Below, piece by piece: positions 1-7,879 of a DNA stretch of 17,250 bases. The stretch covers positions 1 through 17,250 of the forward strand of contig CABRXX010000057.1 of the NCBI GenBank assembly GCA_902475025.1. The letters are read 5' to 3'. Source of the stretch: Merdiplasma sp905207905 (GTDB lineage: Bacteria; Bacillota; Clostridia; Lachnospirales; Lachnospiraceae). The notes beneath the pieces are model-generated. The model did not search any database. It saw only the letters and a program-made list of their open reading frames with translations, and was not told where the DNA came from. Numbering within the stretch: position 1 is the first letter of the stretch; each line of letters begins with the position of its first letter. Made by a program: the position numbers and the translations under genes.

Positions 1-22
1 GTCAGGGGGTTATACCCAGCGA

Positions 23-59
23 GCCGAGCCACCCGTTTTACGGGTGGCGGCGACTTTTT
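23..59 (+). terminator. Terminator-like hairpin at left edge
   Basis: An uninterrupted 8-bp stem (28-35 with 41-48) closes a TTTTA loop. Three more pairs (23-25 with 49-51) extend it beyond a two-base bulge. Five T residues follow at 55-59. It probably ends or attenuates the transcript of the upstream head genes, which lie outside the window. The gap of three bases between the stem and the T-run makes it weaker than a classical terminator. Confidence 0.45.
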
Positions 60-77
60 CAGGGAAGGAGGATAGAC

Positions 78-116
78 ATGATTTATATCGGAAAGTGCGG
101 AAAGAAAGGAACCTAG
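78..116 (+). CDS. Possible 12-codon leader peptide
   Basis: An ATG at 78 sits a normal distance after a strong ribosome site (AAGGAGG, 65-71) and is followed by only 12 codons (MIYIGKCGKKGT) before TAG. A second short reading frame with a GTG start (124-201, 25 codons) also follows a purine-rich AGAAAGG. Neither is recognisable. They may be leader peptides in the long 5' region of the scaffold gene, or the remains of a small gene. The ribosome site is the only real support. Confidence 0.3.
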   Translation: MIYIGKCGKKGT

Positions 117-257
117 AAAGGCGGTGATCCTTATATCTCCCTTTGAGGCGCAGGGTGATGCGTCTTATTTTTGCGTAATTTGGTCAGGTGATCAGACCTA
201 AAACAGTCGATTCATGGCGGATGGTTACACGCCTAAAACAACCTAATATGAAAGGAG
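117..257 (+). ncRNA. Possible structured 5' leader of the scaffold gene
   Basis: The stretch before the scaffold gene can fold into several local helices. AAAGG 117-121 pairs with CCTTT 140-144. GAGGCGC 145-151 pairs with GCGTCTT 160-166, including G-U pairs. AGGT 186-189 pairs with ACCT 196-199. GGCG 216-219 pairs with CGCC 230-233, and the loop of this last hairpin (GGTT 223-226) could pair with AACC 240-243 as a small pseudoknot just before the ribosome site. Conserved RNA motifs named GP20-a and GP20-b have been described upstream of GP20-family phage genes; I cannot confirm that this is one of them. Confidence 0.3.
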
Positions 258-266
258 AATTGCAGC

Positions 267-821
267 ATGAAGACAGAATTTTTGAAGGAACTTGGACTGG
301 AACAGGATGTTATCAATAAGATCATGGAAGAAAACGGCAAAGACATTGCGGAAGAGCAGGAGAAGACCAGGAAGGCGCAGGGCGAGCGTGACAATTATAA
401 AGAACAGCTTGGTACCGCGACTGCATCGCTTGAAAAATTCAAAGATGTTGATCCAGCGGCCATGCAGGGCGAGATCGACAAGTTAAATCAGCAACTCAAA
501 GATAAGGATGCTGAGTATGCCGCAAAGGAAGCGGATCGCATTTTCTCTGATACGTTGAAAGAGGCAATCAAGACAGCTGGCGGACGAAATGCGAAGTCTG
601 TCATGGCTCTTCTGGACGTAGATGCGCTGAAAGCATCGAAGGATCAGTCTGAGGACATCAAAAAGGCACTGGAAAAGGTAAAGGAGTCGGATGCATATTT
701 GTTTGGCGCAGATGAACCGTTTTTAAATCCAGTAGGACCTACAGGAGGGACTGGTGGCGAAGGCGGTGACAGTATGGCTGCAATCCGCGCAGCGATGGGA
801 CTTCCGGCGAAAAAAGATTGA
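267..821 (+). CDS. Phage scaffold protein, GP20 family
   Basis: This 184-residue protein resembles the phage minor structural GP20 family, which acts as a capsid scaffold and guides assembly of the procapsid shell. It begins with a short helical segment (MKTEFLKELGLEQDVINKIM), then has a long, highly charged coiled coil at about residues 25-95. A more globular stretch near 95-150 follows, then a Gly/Thr-rich hinge (about 154-165). The basic, Ala-rich C-terminal helix ends in PAKKD and is the usual capsid-contacting end of scaffolds. The ATG follows an AAAGGAG ribosome site at 251-257. The gene lies directly before the major capsid gene, as expected. No protease domain is visible, so scaffold removal without cleavage or by another enzyme is inferred. 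Confidence 0.9.
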   Translation: MKTEFLKELGLEQDVINKIMEENGKDIAEEQEKTRKAQGERDNYKEQLGTATASLEKFKDVDPAAMQGEIDKLNQQLKDKDAEYAAKEADRIFSDTLKEAIKTAGGRNAKSVMALLDVDALKASKDQSEDIKKALEKVKESDAYLFGADEPFLNPVGPTGGTGGEGGDSMAAIRAAMGLPAKKD

Positions 822-841
822 TAGAAAGATGAGGTAAAAAA

Positions 842-1693
842 ATGGCAAATACGATTGCACTTAGAAAAGCATATTCAACAATGTTGGATGAGGTTTACAA
901 GCTTGCATCTTTAACTGCTGTACTGGACGGGCCAAATGAGCTGGTTCGTGAAGGTGCAAATGCAAATGAGATCCTGATCCCGAAAATGACCATGAATGGC
1001 CTGGCGAATTACAATAAGCAGACCGGTTATGTTGCAGGAGATGTAACTCTGGAATACGAAACAAAGAAATGTACCTATGATCGTGGTCGCATGTTTACGG
1101 TAGATGCAATGGACAACATCGAGACTGCGGGTGTGGCATTTGGGCGTCTGTCTGGAGAGTTTCTCCGTACCCAGGTTGTGCCGGAGCTGGATGCATGGAG
1201 GCTGGCATCTTACGCAGGATACGCAACCGGCAAGGTTGCTGCAGCGATTGCAGACGGAAAAGCCGGCATCGCAGCGATCAGAGCGGGCAAGACGGCAATC
1301 AAGAATGCTGAGGCTAAGACAGAAACTTGCTATCTGTTTATTTCTACAGCCCTAAAAGGAATGATTGATGATCTGGATACTACAGCATCCAAGAAAGCGA
1401 TGGAGGATTGGGCAGGAGTAATTGAAGTACCGACTGGCCGTTTCTTCGACAAGGTGACGTTGACTGCCTCTGGGGCTGGTGGATTTACAATTGCGGGAGG
1501 CAAGGCGATTAACTTCCTGATTGTTGATAAGAACGCAGTAATTCAGAACCAGAAGCATACGGTTTCTAAAATCATCACGCCGGAAGCAAATCAGGATGCG
1601 GATGCCTGGAAGTTCGGGTACAGAACGGTTGGAATTGCTGAGGCAAAAGATAACAAGAAGGTTGCTATCTATGCGCATACTGTGGCGGAGTAA
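842..1693 (+). CDS. Major capsid protein
   Basis: This 283-residue protein is the likely shell subunit, of the type that assembles on a GP20 scaffold in Clostridia siphophages. It starts MANTIALRKAYSTMLDEVYK, followed by a region typical of these capsid proteins (LIPKMTMNGLANYNK, then GYVAGDVTLEYET). A helix near residues 95-115 contains an acidic stretch (VVPELDAWRLASYA), which resembles the spine-helix region of HK97-fold capsids. The fold assignment is inferred from family knowledge. There is no long N-terminal delta domain, consistent with the separate scaffold gene upstream. The ATG follows GATGAGGT at a normal distance. It is expected to be the most abundant virion protein. Confidence 0.88.
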   Translation: MANTIALRKAYSTMLDEVYKLASLTAVLDGPNELVREGANANEILIPKMTMNGLANYNKQTGYVAGDVTLEYETKKCTYDRGRMFTVDAMDNIETAGVAFGRLSGEFLRTQVVPELDAWRLASYAGYATGKVAAAIADGKAGIAAIRAGKTAIKNAEAKTETCYLFISTALKGMIDDLDTTASKKAMEDWAGVIEVPTGRFFDKVTLTASGAGGFTIAGGKAINFLIVDKNAVIQNQKHTVSKIITPEANQDADAWKFGYRTVGIAEAKDNKKVAIYAHTVAE

Positions 1694-1707
1694 GGATGTG
1701 ACTTAGA

Positions 1708-2103
1708 GTGTATGCAGATTATGAGTATTACATTTCTGAGTATCTGCTGGGGAGATCCCCGGCAGTACCGGAAATCGAATTTTTGTTCTGGGAGAAGCAG
1801 GCGCGCACGGAGATTGACCGGTTCACCTTCGGGCGCGTGGCTGCCGATCAGACGCTTGTTATCACACAGGTAAAAGATTGTTGCTGTGAGCTTGCGGAGT
1901 TGCTATATCTGGCAGATCAGGTCGCGCAGCAGTCCGCCCAGAGTGGCGGAGCAGGTCCGTTATCATCGTACAGCAATGATGGACAGTCCGGAACGTTCGA
2001 CCTGTCACAGTCTGTCTACACGGAATCCGGTAAGCGTGAGAAGGTGCGGGAGATCATATACCACTATCTGGCGCATACGGGATTGCTGTACGCCGGTGTG
2101 TAG
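1708..2103 (+). CDS. Head-tail connector (adaptor) protein
   Basis: This 131-residue protein begins with GTG after an AAGGA site at 1692-1696. Its acidic, aromatic N-terminus (VYADYEYYISEYLLGR) and helical middle section (REIDRF-like ARTEIDRFTFGRV, then a Cys-rich helix VKDCCCELAELLYLA) match the small all-helical connector proteins that bind below the portal and continue the DNA channel. A Gly/Ser-rich loop at about residues 75-100 is followed by a C-terminal helix ending YHYLAHTGLLYAGV. Position directly after the capsid gene supports the role. The connector assignment is by fold-like features and synteny, not by a diagnostic motif. Confidence 0.78.
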   Translation: MYADYEYYISEYLLGRSPAVPEIEFLFWEKQARTEIDRFTFGRVAADQTLVITQVKDCCCELAELLYLADQVAQQSAQSGGAGPLSSYSNDGQSGTFDLSQSVYTESGKREKVREIIYHYLAHTGLLYAGV

Positions 2104-2113
2104 GAGGGTTGAT

Positions 2114-2530
2114 ATGAACCAGAATTATATTCATACACTAACCTTGTACAATCGGATCCGGGCGGCCGACAGCCCGGATCGGAAAGAACACTGGTACCGG
2201 ACGGTGCTGCACAGTTGTTCCTGGAAGGCAGTAGTGAATACGAGTTTTAACAGTACCCAGGCCAGCGTTCAGAATACCTACGTAGCCAGGATCCCGCAAG
2301 ATGACCAGTATGTTCCGTATCATACATTCATAAAGATGCCTGCCGGGCATTTTACAGTGTCTCAGGGTGATATAGTTGTGCGCGGGGAGTGCAGTGACGA
2401 GATCACAGGAGAGGCGGGAAAGACGGTAGCACAGCTTTTGGACCGCTACCGGCCGGAAGCGTTTGAAGTGACGGCATTTTCAGATAACACCGCGTTTCTG
2501 ATAGGCAAACATTACCGGTTGGGAGGGTGA
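2114..2530 (+). CDS. Small neck/stopper-position phage protein
   Basis: A 138-residue protein starts at ATG 2114, just after TAGGAGGGTTGAT, which contains the stop codon of the connector gene and a strong ribosome site. An open frame extends further upstream, but this start is better supported. It begins MNQNYIHTLTLYNRIRAAD and contains a conserved-looking core with TVLHSCSWKAV and YVPYHTFIKMP. The C-terminal part (YRPEAFEVTAFSDNT then HYRLGG) has a beta-rich look. I associate it with an uncharacterised family common in clostridial siphophages (DUF6751-like, from memory). Its place between the connector and the gp10-like protein suggests the head-closure (stopper) position. Confidence 0.7.
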   Translation: MNQNYIHTLTLYNRIRAADSPDRKEHWYRTVLHSCSWKAVVNTSFNSTQASVQNTYVARIPQDDQYVPYHTFIKMPAGHFTVSQGDIVVRGECSDEITGEAGKTVAQLLDRYRPEAFEVTAFSDNTAFLIGKHYRLGG

Positions 2531-2534
2531 TGGC

Positions 2535-2960
2535 ATGAAGGTTGAGTTCATGTGGAATAAATCTATGGAAGCAATAACCAGGGAAGCTGTTGGAGGGCGA
2601 GACGACATGCTCTTTCTGGCCAACGAAGCAAAGAAAAAAATGCACGACTATGTGCCGGAGGATACCGGATCACTTCGGACGAATGTTCGCGTAACTGCGG
2701 ATGAGGACGAAGGACATATTTCGTACAATAGTCCTTATGCCCATTACCAGTATATGGGGGAAATCTATGGCCCGAATTATCCAATCATAGATGGCGGGAA
2801 TGTGGTTGGTTTTTATTCCCCTCCGCATAAAACACCTACTGGGAGAAAGATGAAGTATTCCAATCCCCAGGCTACGGATCATTGGGATAAAGCCATGATG
2901 AATGCGCATAAAGATGAACTGGCGCAAGCATACGAGAATTATCTGAAAGGAAAGCGATAA
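2535..2960 (+). CDS. Minor capsid/neck protein, HK97 gp10-like
   Basis: A 141-residue protein with the signature VPEDTGSLRTNV near residues 40-50, shared by HK97 gp10-like and Minor_capsid_2 proteins that sit at the head-tail neck. A second family feature is the aromatic segment SPYAHYQYMGEIYGP, followed by HKTPTGRKMKYSNPQATDHW, which resembles the loop these proteins place around the tail entry ring. The C-terminus is a charged helix (ELAQAYENYLKGKR). It starts four bases after the preceding stop codon, using GGGAGGG at 2520-2526, and ends directly against the next start (TAA then ATG), so it is translationally linked in a neck-gene operon. Confidence 0.85.
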   Translation: MKVEFMWNKSMEAITREAVGGRDDMLFLANEAKKKMHDYVPEDTGSLRTNVRVTADEDEGHISYNSPYAHYQYMGEIYGPNYPIIDGGNVVGFYSPPHKTPTGRKMKYSNPQATDHWDKAMMNAHKDELAQAYENYLKGKR

Positions 2961-3407
2961 ATGACAAAGCATGACGCGGTAAAGGAATACTTTGAGCCAA
3001 AAGTTCTTGAACTGGCGGATAATGTCTTGAATTTTAATTTCTCCGCGGAAACGCGAAATAGTGTTTCCCTTATTACGAATTATTCTGACAGAATTGTAAA
3101 ACGATATGTTACCGGAGATGTGCAAAAGAAGTACGGATTTTCTATCATTATTACGCAGGAGTATTCCTCTTATGATGATGACCAAAATCTGCGGGCCATG
3201 AATTTTGCCCAGAAGTTTATGGACTGGATTGAGACACAAAATAAGGCGAGGGATTATCCAGATTTTGGAGAGGGGTGTCATATCGAAAAGATGCAGAACC
3301 TTCAAAATATGCCAAACCTGACTGGCGTGAATGCTGGGCCGGGACTCGCCCGTTATATGTTACAATGTGAAATTTTATATCGAGAAGAAAAAGGAGATAC
3401 GACATGA
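2961..3407 (+). CDS. Minor capsid protein 3 / tail terminator-like
   Basis: This 148-residue protein matches the Minor_capsid_3 type found directly after the gp10-like gene in phages of Gram-positive hosts. It has an alpha/beta layout: an N-terminal helix (HDAVKEYFEPKVLELAD), a beta strand motif (YGFSIIITQEYSSYDDD), a long helix (AMNFAQKFMDWIETQNK) and C-terminal strands (ARYMLQCEILYREEKG). This layout is shared by tail terminator proteins, which cap the tail tube and join it to the neck. Terminator function is inferred from fold layout and position. It begins immediately after the upstream stop codon and overlaps the tail tube start by four bases (ATGA). Confidence 0.75.
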   Translation: MTKHDAVKEYFEPKVLELADNVLNFNFSAETRNSVSLITNYSDRIVKRYVTGDVQKKYGFSIIITQEYSSYDDDQNLRAMNFAQKFMDWIETQNKARDYPDFGEGCHIEKMQNLQNMPNLTGVNAGPGLARYMLQCEILYREEKGDTT

Positions 3408-3910
3408 AGCTGAATAGAGAAGCCCTTGCGCATTATCTTGACACAGAATTTAAGCTGGAGGCTACTACGGCCGTATGGGAAATTCTTGGCGATGATATCG
3501 AGGAAATGTCCAATGAGCTGAACCCCGATACGGAAACCAAAAAGAATATTCTGGGGCAGACAAGAACGCAGGACAACGGATATGAGCCGTCAATGAGTGC
3601 CGACCCGTTTTACGCAGATCCGGATAAAAAATTATATCCCAAGATCCGCGATATTGCTTTTAACCGGTTAAAAGGGGATCTGTGTAAGACGCTGATGCTT
3701 GAAGTGATCGTAGAAGATACAGCAGCGGAAAAACATCTTGCTTACGTCCAGGAAGTTATGGTAAAGCCGCAGTCTTATGGCGGTGACACATCAGGGCTGA
3801 ATATCCCGTTTAATGTGTCTGAGGACGGAAAGAGAACCAAAGGTTATGTAACTGCTGAGTCTGTAAAAACAGGAAATCCGAGGTTTACGGAAGGTGAAAT
3901 TACAGCGTAA
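3404..3910 (+). CDS. Major tail tube protein
   Basis: This 168-residue protein is in the position of the tail tube subunit, between the terminator-like protein and the tail chaperones, and its length is right for short tube proteins. Visible features are an N-terminal segment (REALAHYLDTEFKLEATTAVWEI split around residue 12), a characteristic loop with SMSADPFYADPDKKLYPKI, and a strand-rich core (TLMLEVIVED, then LAYVQEVMVKPQSYGGDTSG). The end (GKRTKGYVTAESVKTGNPRF) resembles tube proteins of clostridial phages. It overlaps the previous gene by four bases and is followed by a terminator-like hairpin, which may help give this gene a higher expression than the genes after it. Confidence 0.82.
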   Translation: MKLNREALAHYLDTEFKLEATTAVWEILGDDIEEMSNELNPDTETKKNILGQTRTQDNGYEPSMSADPFYADPDKKLYPKIRDIAFNRLKGDLCKTLMLEVIVEDTAAEKHLAYVQEVMVKPQSYGGDTSGLNIPFNVSEDGKRTKGYVTAESVKTGNPRFTEGEITA

Positions 3911-3935
3911 CGAGAAACTGAATAGACTAAAAACG

Positions 3936-3962
3936 AGCGCCCAGATTTTAGGGCGCTTTTTT
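3936..3962 (+). terminator. Rho-independent terminator after tail tube gene
   Basis: AGCGCCC at 3936-3942 pairs with GGGCGCT at 3951-3957 around an eight-base loop, and the stem runs directly into six T residues (3957-3962). It lies between the tail tube gene and the chaperone gene. All following tail genes have the same orientation and no clear promoter is visible between, so partial read-through or antitermination is likely. Confidence 0.8.
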
Positions 3963-3980
3963 CTGATGCAGGAGGGGAAA

Positions 3981-4421
3981 ATGTCAAATAAATTAAGAAA
4001 GTACAACGGGAACAAGGCAAATTCCACGGATATTGTTATTGATGATGGAAGTAAAACATACACCATTAAAAATAAAAATGGAGAAGTTCTTTCTAAGTTT
4101 GTGTTTCGACCGTCAGATACCAATATTACTCAGCGATATGAAGAGGTACGCAAATTTTTTGAAGAATTTAAAGCAGAGGATGGAATGGATCCGAAATCTG
4201 TAGAAGCGTTGTTTGTTGAAAAATTTGATTATCTGGTGGATGCAGATGCAAAGAATACATTCTTCAGTATTATGGGAGCGTTTTCGCCCATGCCGGATGG
4301 ACGCCCATTTTTTGAGGTTTGTATGAATGCTATTGGTGATGTTATAAGTAAAGAGTTTGATATCAGAATGAAGAAGATGCAGGGGCGTGTAAGTAAATAT
4401 ACGCAGAAATATCATGTTTGA
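3981..4421 (+). CDS. Tail assembly chaperone, gpG-like
   Basis: This 146-residue protein starts at ATG 3981 after GCAGGAGGGG. The open frame extends upstream through the terminator hairpin, but the internal ATG has the ribosome site. It has a basic, strand-rich N-terminus (IVIDDGSKTYTIKNKNGEV), then a helical acidic part (YEEVRKFFEEFKAEDGMD) and a C-terminal helix ending KKMQGRVSKYTQKYHV. Placement directly before a Gp15-type gene and the tape measure identifies it as the first of the two tail assembly chaperones, which coat the tape measure before tube polymerisation. It overlaps the next gene by eight bases. No slippery heptamer was found, so the second gene appears to be made by re-initiation rather than frameshifting. 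Confidence 0.8.
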   Translation: MSNKLRKYNGNKANSTDIVIDDGSKTYTIKNKNGEVLSKFVFRPSDTNITQRYEEVRKFFEEFKAEDGMDPKSVEALFVEKFDYLVDADAKNTFFSIMGAFSPMPDGRPFFEVCMNAIGDVISKEFDIRMKKMQGRVSKYTQKYHV

Positions 4422-4986
4422 TTCATGGAATTTACCGACAAAGCTGGAGATCTCCGGAAAACAGTATTCGATACGAACGGATTTCCGAGCAGTAATTGAT
4501 ATTCTGCGCGCCCAGGCGGATGCTGATCTTACAAATCAGGAGAAAATGCAGGTATTATTTGAAATTTTATTTATCAATCCAGAATGTATACCGCAAAAAT
4601 ATATGGAGGAAGCATACAAAAAGGCCGTTGAATTTATAGACTGTGGGATAAAGGGTGATGGAAGGAAAAGGCCGCGCATGATGGACTGGGAGCAAGACTC
4701 TGCAGTTATAATTCCGGCTGTCAATAAGGTCTTGGGGAAAGAGATCCGGTCGATGCCATATTGTCACTGGTGGACTTTTCTTGGTGCATACATGGAGATT
4801 GGCGATGGAGTATATCAGCAAATTCTTCAGATCCGGCAGAAAAAACTGAAAGGAAAGAAACTGGAGAAGTGGGAAAAAGAGTTTTACGCAGCTAACAAAA
4901 ATATGATTGACTTGAGAGCGAAAATTCCCGAGCGTCCTGCGGATGAGAAAGAAGAAATTAGAAATCTGTTCGGATATGGTAAATAA
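4414..4986 (+). CDS. Tail assembly chaperone, bacteriophage Gp15 family
   Basis: This 190-residue protein resembles the Gp15 family (A118-like phages of Gram-positive bacteria), encoded just before the tape measure. It begins with a membrane-neutral helical segment (LEISGKQYSIRTDFRAVID), has a central DWEQDSAVIIPAVNKVLG region, and then the recognisable CHWWTFLGAYMEIGDGVYQQ stretch at about residues 118-137. A basic, Lys-rich helix (QKKLKGKKLEKWEKEF) follows. Its ATG lies inside the last codons of the gpG-like gene with no good ribosome site of its own, so translational coupling is likely. Role as the second chaperone is inferred from family and position. Confidence 0.85.
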   Translation: MFDSWNLPTKLEISGKQYSIRTDFRAVIDILRAQADADLTNQEKMQVLFEILFINPECIPQKYMEEAYKKAVEFIDCGIKGDGRKRPRMMDWEQDSAVIIPAVNKVLGKEIRSMPYCHWWTFLGAYMEIGDGVYQQILQIRQKKLKGKKLEKWEKEFYAANKNMIDLRAKIPERPADEKEEIRNLFGYGK

Positions 4987-5000
4987 AGGGAGGTGTCGGA

Positions 5001-7865
5001 GTGCCAGGCGTGGACGGAAGTATTGTTATTGATACAAAAGTAGATAAAAAAGGTGTAAAGATGGGGCTCCGGGATCTGGAAGCATCTGCCAGGCGAATGG
5101 CTGCGTCTGTAGAAGGGATAGGACGTAAAGCCGAGATTGCATTACAGAAGCAGGTAGATTCCTTGTCTAAGTTAAATTCACAATATACGCGGCAGAAGCA
5201 GAAAGTGGATGATCTAAACAAGAAAGTACAGGAATATGCATCACAGAAAATCCCTACAGATGAGTACCGGGAAATCCAAGAACAGATCGATAAAGCGAAT
5301 GTGAAGCTGGGGGCATTGATTGATCGCCAGGATAAATTCTTGACGATGGGTGGAAATAAAGGCAGTAGAGCCTATAAGTCTATGCAATATGACATACAGG
5401 AGCTTATAAACACGATTAAATATGCAGAAGGCGAGCTTGCGGATCTGGAACAACGTGGGAACGCATTTAGTTTTGGAGCAGGGACAGAAGCGGCTAAACG
5501 AGATATAGAGAAGCTTGCCGCAGAACAGCAGAAGCTTCAGGATGTAAATAATCGCTTACGTACTTCGTATGACTCCATTGAGGAGAAGGTCGATTCTTAT
5601 CGGAGAAAGCTTGCACAGACTAATTCCGTAACAGATAAAGCTGAAAAATCTACCGGGAAGTACGGAAGGTCATTGAAGACCATAGAAAAAGGCGCAGGCG
5701 GAGCCCAAAGAGGTATTGGCGAAATGCTTGCCCAGTCAATTTTATTTAGTGTAGCATTTAGAGCAATCTCTGCAGTAACAAGCGGAATAGCAGAGGGTAT
5801 GACTAATTTTGCGCAGTATTCTAGTGGGACAAATGAAAGTATATCCATGTTGCTTTCCAGCTTTACCAGATTAAAAAATGCGTTTGCAACGGCATTTTCG
5901 CCGATATTGAGCATTATCGCACCTATTTTGGCAAAGTTCATTGATATGCTGTCTACGGCGGCATCGTATGTAAGTATGTTCTTTTCTATTCTATCCGGAA
6001 AAGGAACCTATACGCGTGCGGTAGCTGTGCAGCAGGATTATGCAGCTTCGCTAAATGAGACGGCGGGCGCTGCGGATAATGTGGTAAACGCAATGAAGAA
6101 AGCGAATAAAGCAACAAATCAATATCTCTCAGGCCTGGATGAAGTAAGACGTTTTGAACGGCCAGATCAGATGACAGATATCCCAGTAAGCGGTGGAGCC
6201 GGAAACGCTTCCGGAGGTTTAAAGCCTTCAGATATGTTTGAGGAAGTGCCCATAGATAACAAATTTGGCGAGTATATGAAAGAAATGCTGAAAATACTGG
6301 AACCGACAACCGAAGCTTTGAAAAAACTATGGAACGAAGGACTTTCGCGCCTGGGAGATTTTGCTTGGGATGCGTTAAAGGGCTTTTATGATAATTTTCT
6401 CGTTCCGGTGGGAAAATGGACGCTTGGAGAAGGAATACCGCGTCTGGTAAATGCTCTGAATGACGGTCTTATGAAAATAAACTTCGATAAGATTATATCG
6501 GCTTTAGATCGACTTTGGGTGGCATTGACGCCATTTGCTATCCGTGTCGGAGAGGGGCTTGTTTGGTTATGGGAGAATGCTTTGGTTCCGTTGGGAACTT
6601 GGGTGGCAAATGAGATAGTACCTCGATTTCTGGACACTCTTTCGCTCGCAATCGCTGGTTTAAATAATATTCTTGGCGTGTTACAGCCGTTGTTCCAGTG
6701 GTTTTGGGATAGCGTCCTGCAGCCGATAGCGCAGTGGACAGGCGGGATTTTTCTCAGTTTGTGGGATGGGATAAACACCGCTTTGAGCGCATTTTCAGAA
6801 TGGTGTGCTCAAAATCCTGGTATCGTCCAGAATATGGCCATTGTTATAGGCGCTTTTTTTGCCGCATTTAAAGTTACGCAATTAGTCTCTGGCATTGCAA
6901 ACCTGATTACTAATTTAGGTGGAGTTTTCGGGGCTGTATCTAAATTAAAAACCTTGATCTCAGCAGTGTTAAATCCATGGACACTTGCAATTACCGGGAT
7001 TATAGCTGTAGGCGTTCTGTTATACAAAAACTGGGACGTCATAAAGGAAAAGGCAATAGAAATTTGGGGAGCTATTCGGGATTGGTTTGAAGAAACAACC
7101 AAAAAGATCAAAGAGTTCTTCGCCGATCTATGGACCGGGATTAAAGAAACGTTTAAAAATGTTGGAGATTGGTTTAAGGAAAAGTTTGACGCGGCCTGGA
7201 AGAACGTCAACGACGCCTGGAAGGGGGCCTGTGATTTCTTTTCCGATCTTTGGGATGGAATTAAGGAAGCTTTTGCTGACACAAAGGATTGGTTTACCGG
7301 AATATTCCAGGACGCCTGGAACGGGATAACAGGCGTATGGGAAAGTGTAGTTACCTGGTTTTCGGACAATGTCACCACACCGCTCAATGATCTATTTGAG
7401 GACGTATTTAACGGTTTGGCGGATATTGCCCGAACGCCTATTAATGCCATTATCGGAGCCTTTAACGGAATTATTGGATTAGTAAATGGGCTGATTGGGA
7501 AGATTAATTCCATTCAGTTTAAAATAACCATTCCAGATTGGATACCGGGCATAGGCGGATCCTGGTGGGGGTTTGATGGATTTAATATTCCGACACTTGG
7601 AACAATACCCTATCTTGCATCCGGTGCAGTTATTCCGCCAAATGCAGAATTTTTAGCAATTCTGGGTGATCAGAAAAATGGACGAAATTTGGAGACACCA
7701 GAGGCCTTATTGCGTCAAATCGTACGCGAAGAGTCTGGAAGACAGCAGGGTGGTGGGACACGTTTTATTGCCCAAATAAACCGCAGGACACTGTTTGATG
7801 AGTTTATCGAGGAAGCAAAAGTAAGGCAGCAGATGACTGGCCGAAACCCACTTGAACTCGCATAG
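5001..7865 (+). CDS. Tail tape measure protein
   Basis: A 954-residue protein that sets tail length and is probably ejected with DNA. It starts at GTG after GGGAGG (4988-4993). Residues 15-220 are a long coiled coil. A hydrophobic, Ala/Ser-rich section at about 230-330 (SILFSVAFRAISAVTSGIAE and ILSIIAPILAKFIDMLS) could form membrane-active helices. Another hydrophobic stretch lies near 605-675. A Trp-rich tail region follows with a tandem repeat of exactly 40 residues: FFADLWTGIKETF at residue 706 and FFSDLWDGIKEAF at 746. The end (RFIAQINRRTLFDEFIEEAK) resembles other clostridial tape measures. No peptidase or transglycosylase motif was seen. At about 0.15 nm per residue the tail would be roughly 140 nm. 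Confidence 0.93.
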   Translation: MPGVDGSIVIDTKVDKKGVKMGLRDLEASARRMAASVEGIGRKAEIALQKQVDSLSKLNSQYTRQKQKVDDLNKKVQEYASQKIPTDEYREIQEQIDKANVKLGALIDRQDKFLTMGGNKGSRAYKSMQYDIQELINTIKYAEGELADLEQRGNAFSFGAGTEAAKRDIEKLAAEQQKLQDVNNRLRTSYDSIEEKVDSYRRKLAQTNSVTDKAEKSTGKYGRSLKTIEKGAGGAQRGIGEMLAQSILFSVAFRAISAVTSGIAEGMTNFAQYSSGTNESISMLLSSFTRLKNAFATAFSPILSIIAPILAKFIDMLSTAASYVSMFFSILSGKGTYTRAVAVQQDYAASLNETAGAADNVVNAMKKANKATNQYLSGLDEVRRFERPDQMTDIPVSGGAGNASGGLKPSDMFEEVPIDNKFGEYMKEMLKILEPTTEALKKLWNEGLSRLGDFAWDALKGFYDNFLVPVGKWTLGEGIPRLVNALNDGLMKINFDKIISALDRLWVALTPFAIRVGEGLVWLWENALVPLGTWVANEIVPRFLDTLSLAIAGLNNILGVLQPLFQWFWDSVLQPIAQWTGGIFLSLWDGINTALSAFSEWCAQNPGIVQNMAIVIGAFFAAFKVTQLVSGIANLITNLGGVFGAVSKLKTLISAVLNPWTLAITGIIAVGVLLYKNWDVIKEKAIEIWGAIRDWFEETTKKIKEFFADLWTGIKETFKNVGDWFKEKFDAAWKNVNDAWKGACDFFSDLWDGIKEAFADTKDWFTGIFQDAWNGITGVWESVVTWFSDNVTTPLNDLFEDVFNGLADIARTPINAIIGAFNGIIGLVNGLIGKINSIQFKITIPDWIPGIGGSWWGFDGFNIPTLGTIPYLASGAVIPPNAEFLAILGDQKNGRNLETPEALLRQIVREESGRQQGGGTRFIAQINRRTLFDEFIEEAKVRQQMTGRNPLELA

Positions 7866-7879
7866 GAGGGCATTATATT

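Noticed and set aside
1886..2113. Longer start for the small neck protein
   Set aside because: It would overlap most of the connector gene; ATG 2114 has a strong ribosome site right after the connector stop.
4380..4425. Programmed frameshift joining the two tail chaperones
   Set aside because: The overlap is only eight bases, no slippery heptamer is present, and the second frame has an upstream stop at 4390; coupled re-initiation is simpler.
6809..7513. 234-codon minus-strand frame opposite the tape measure
   Set aside because: It is the antisense of a repetitive, helical coding region and has no ribosome site or recognisable domain.
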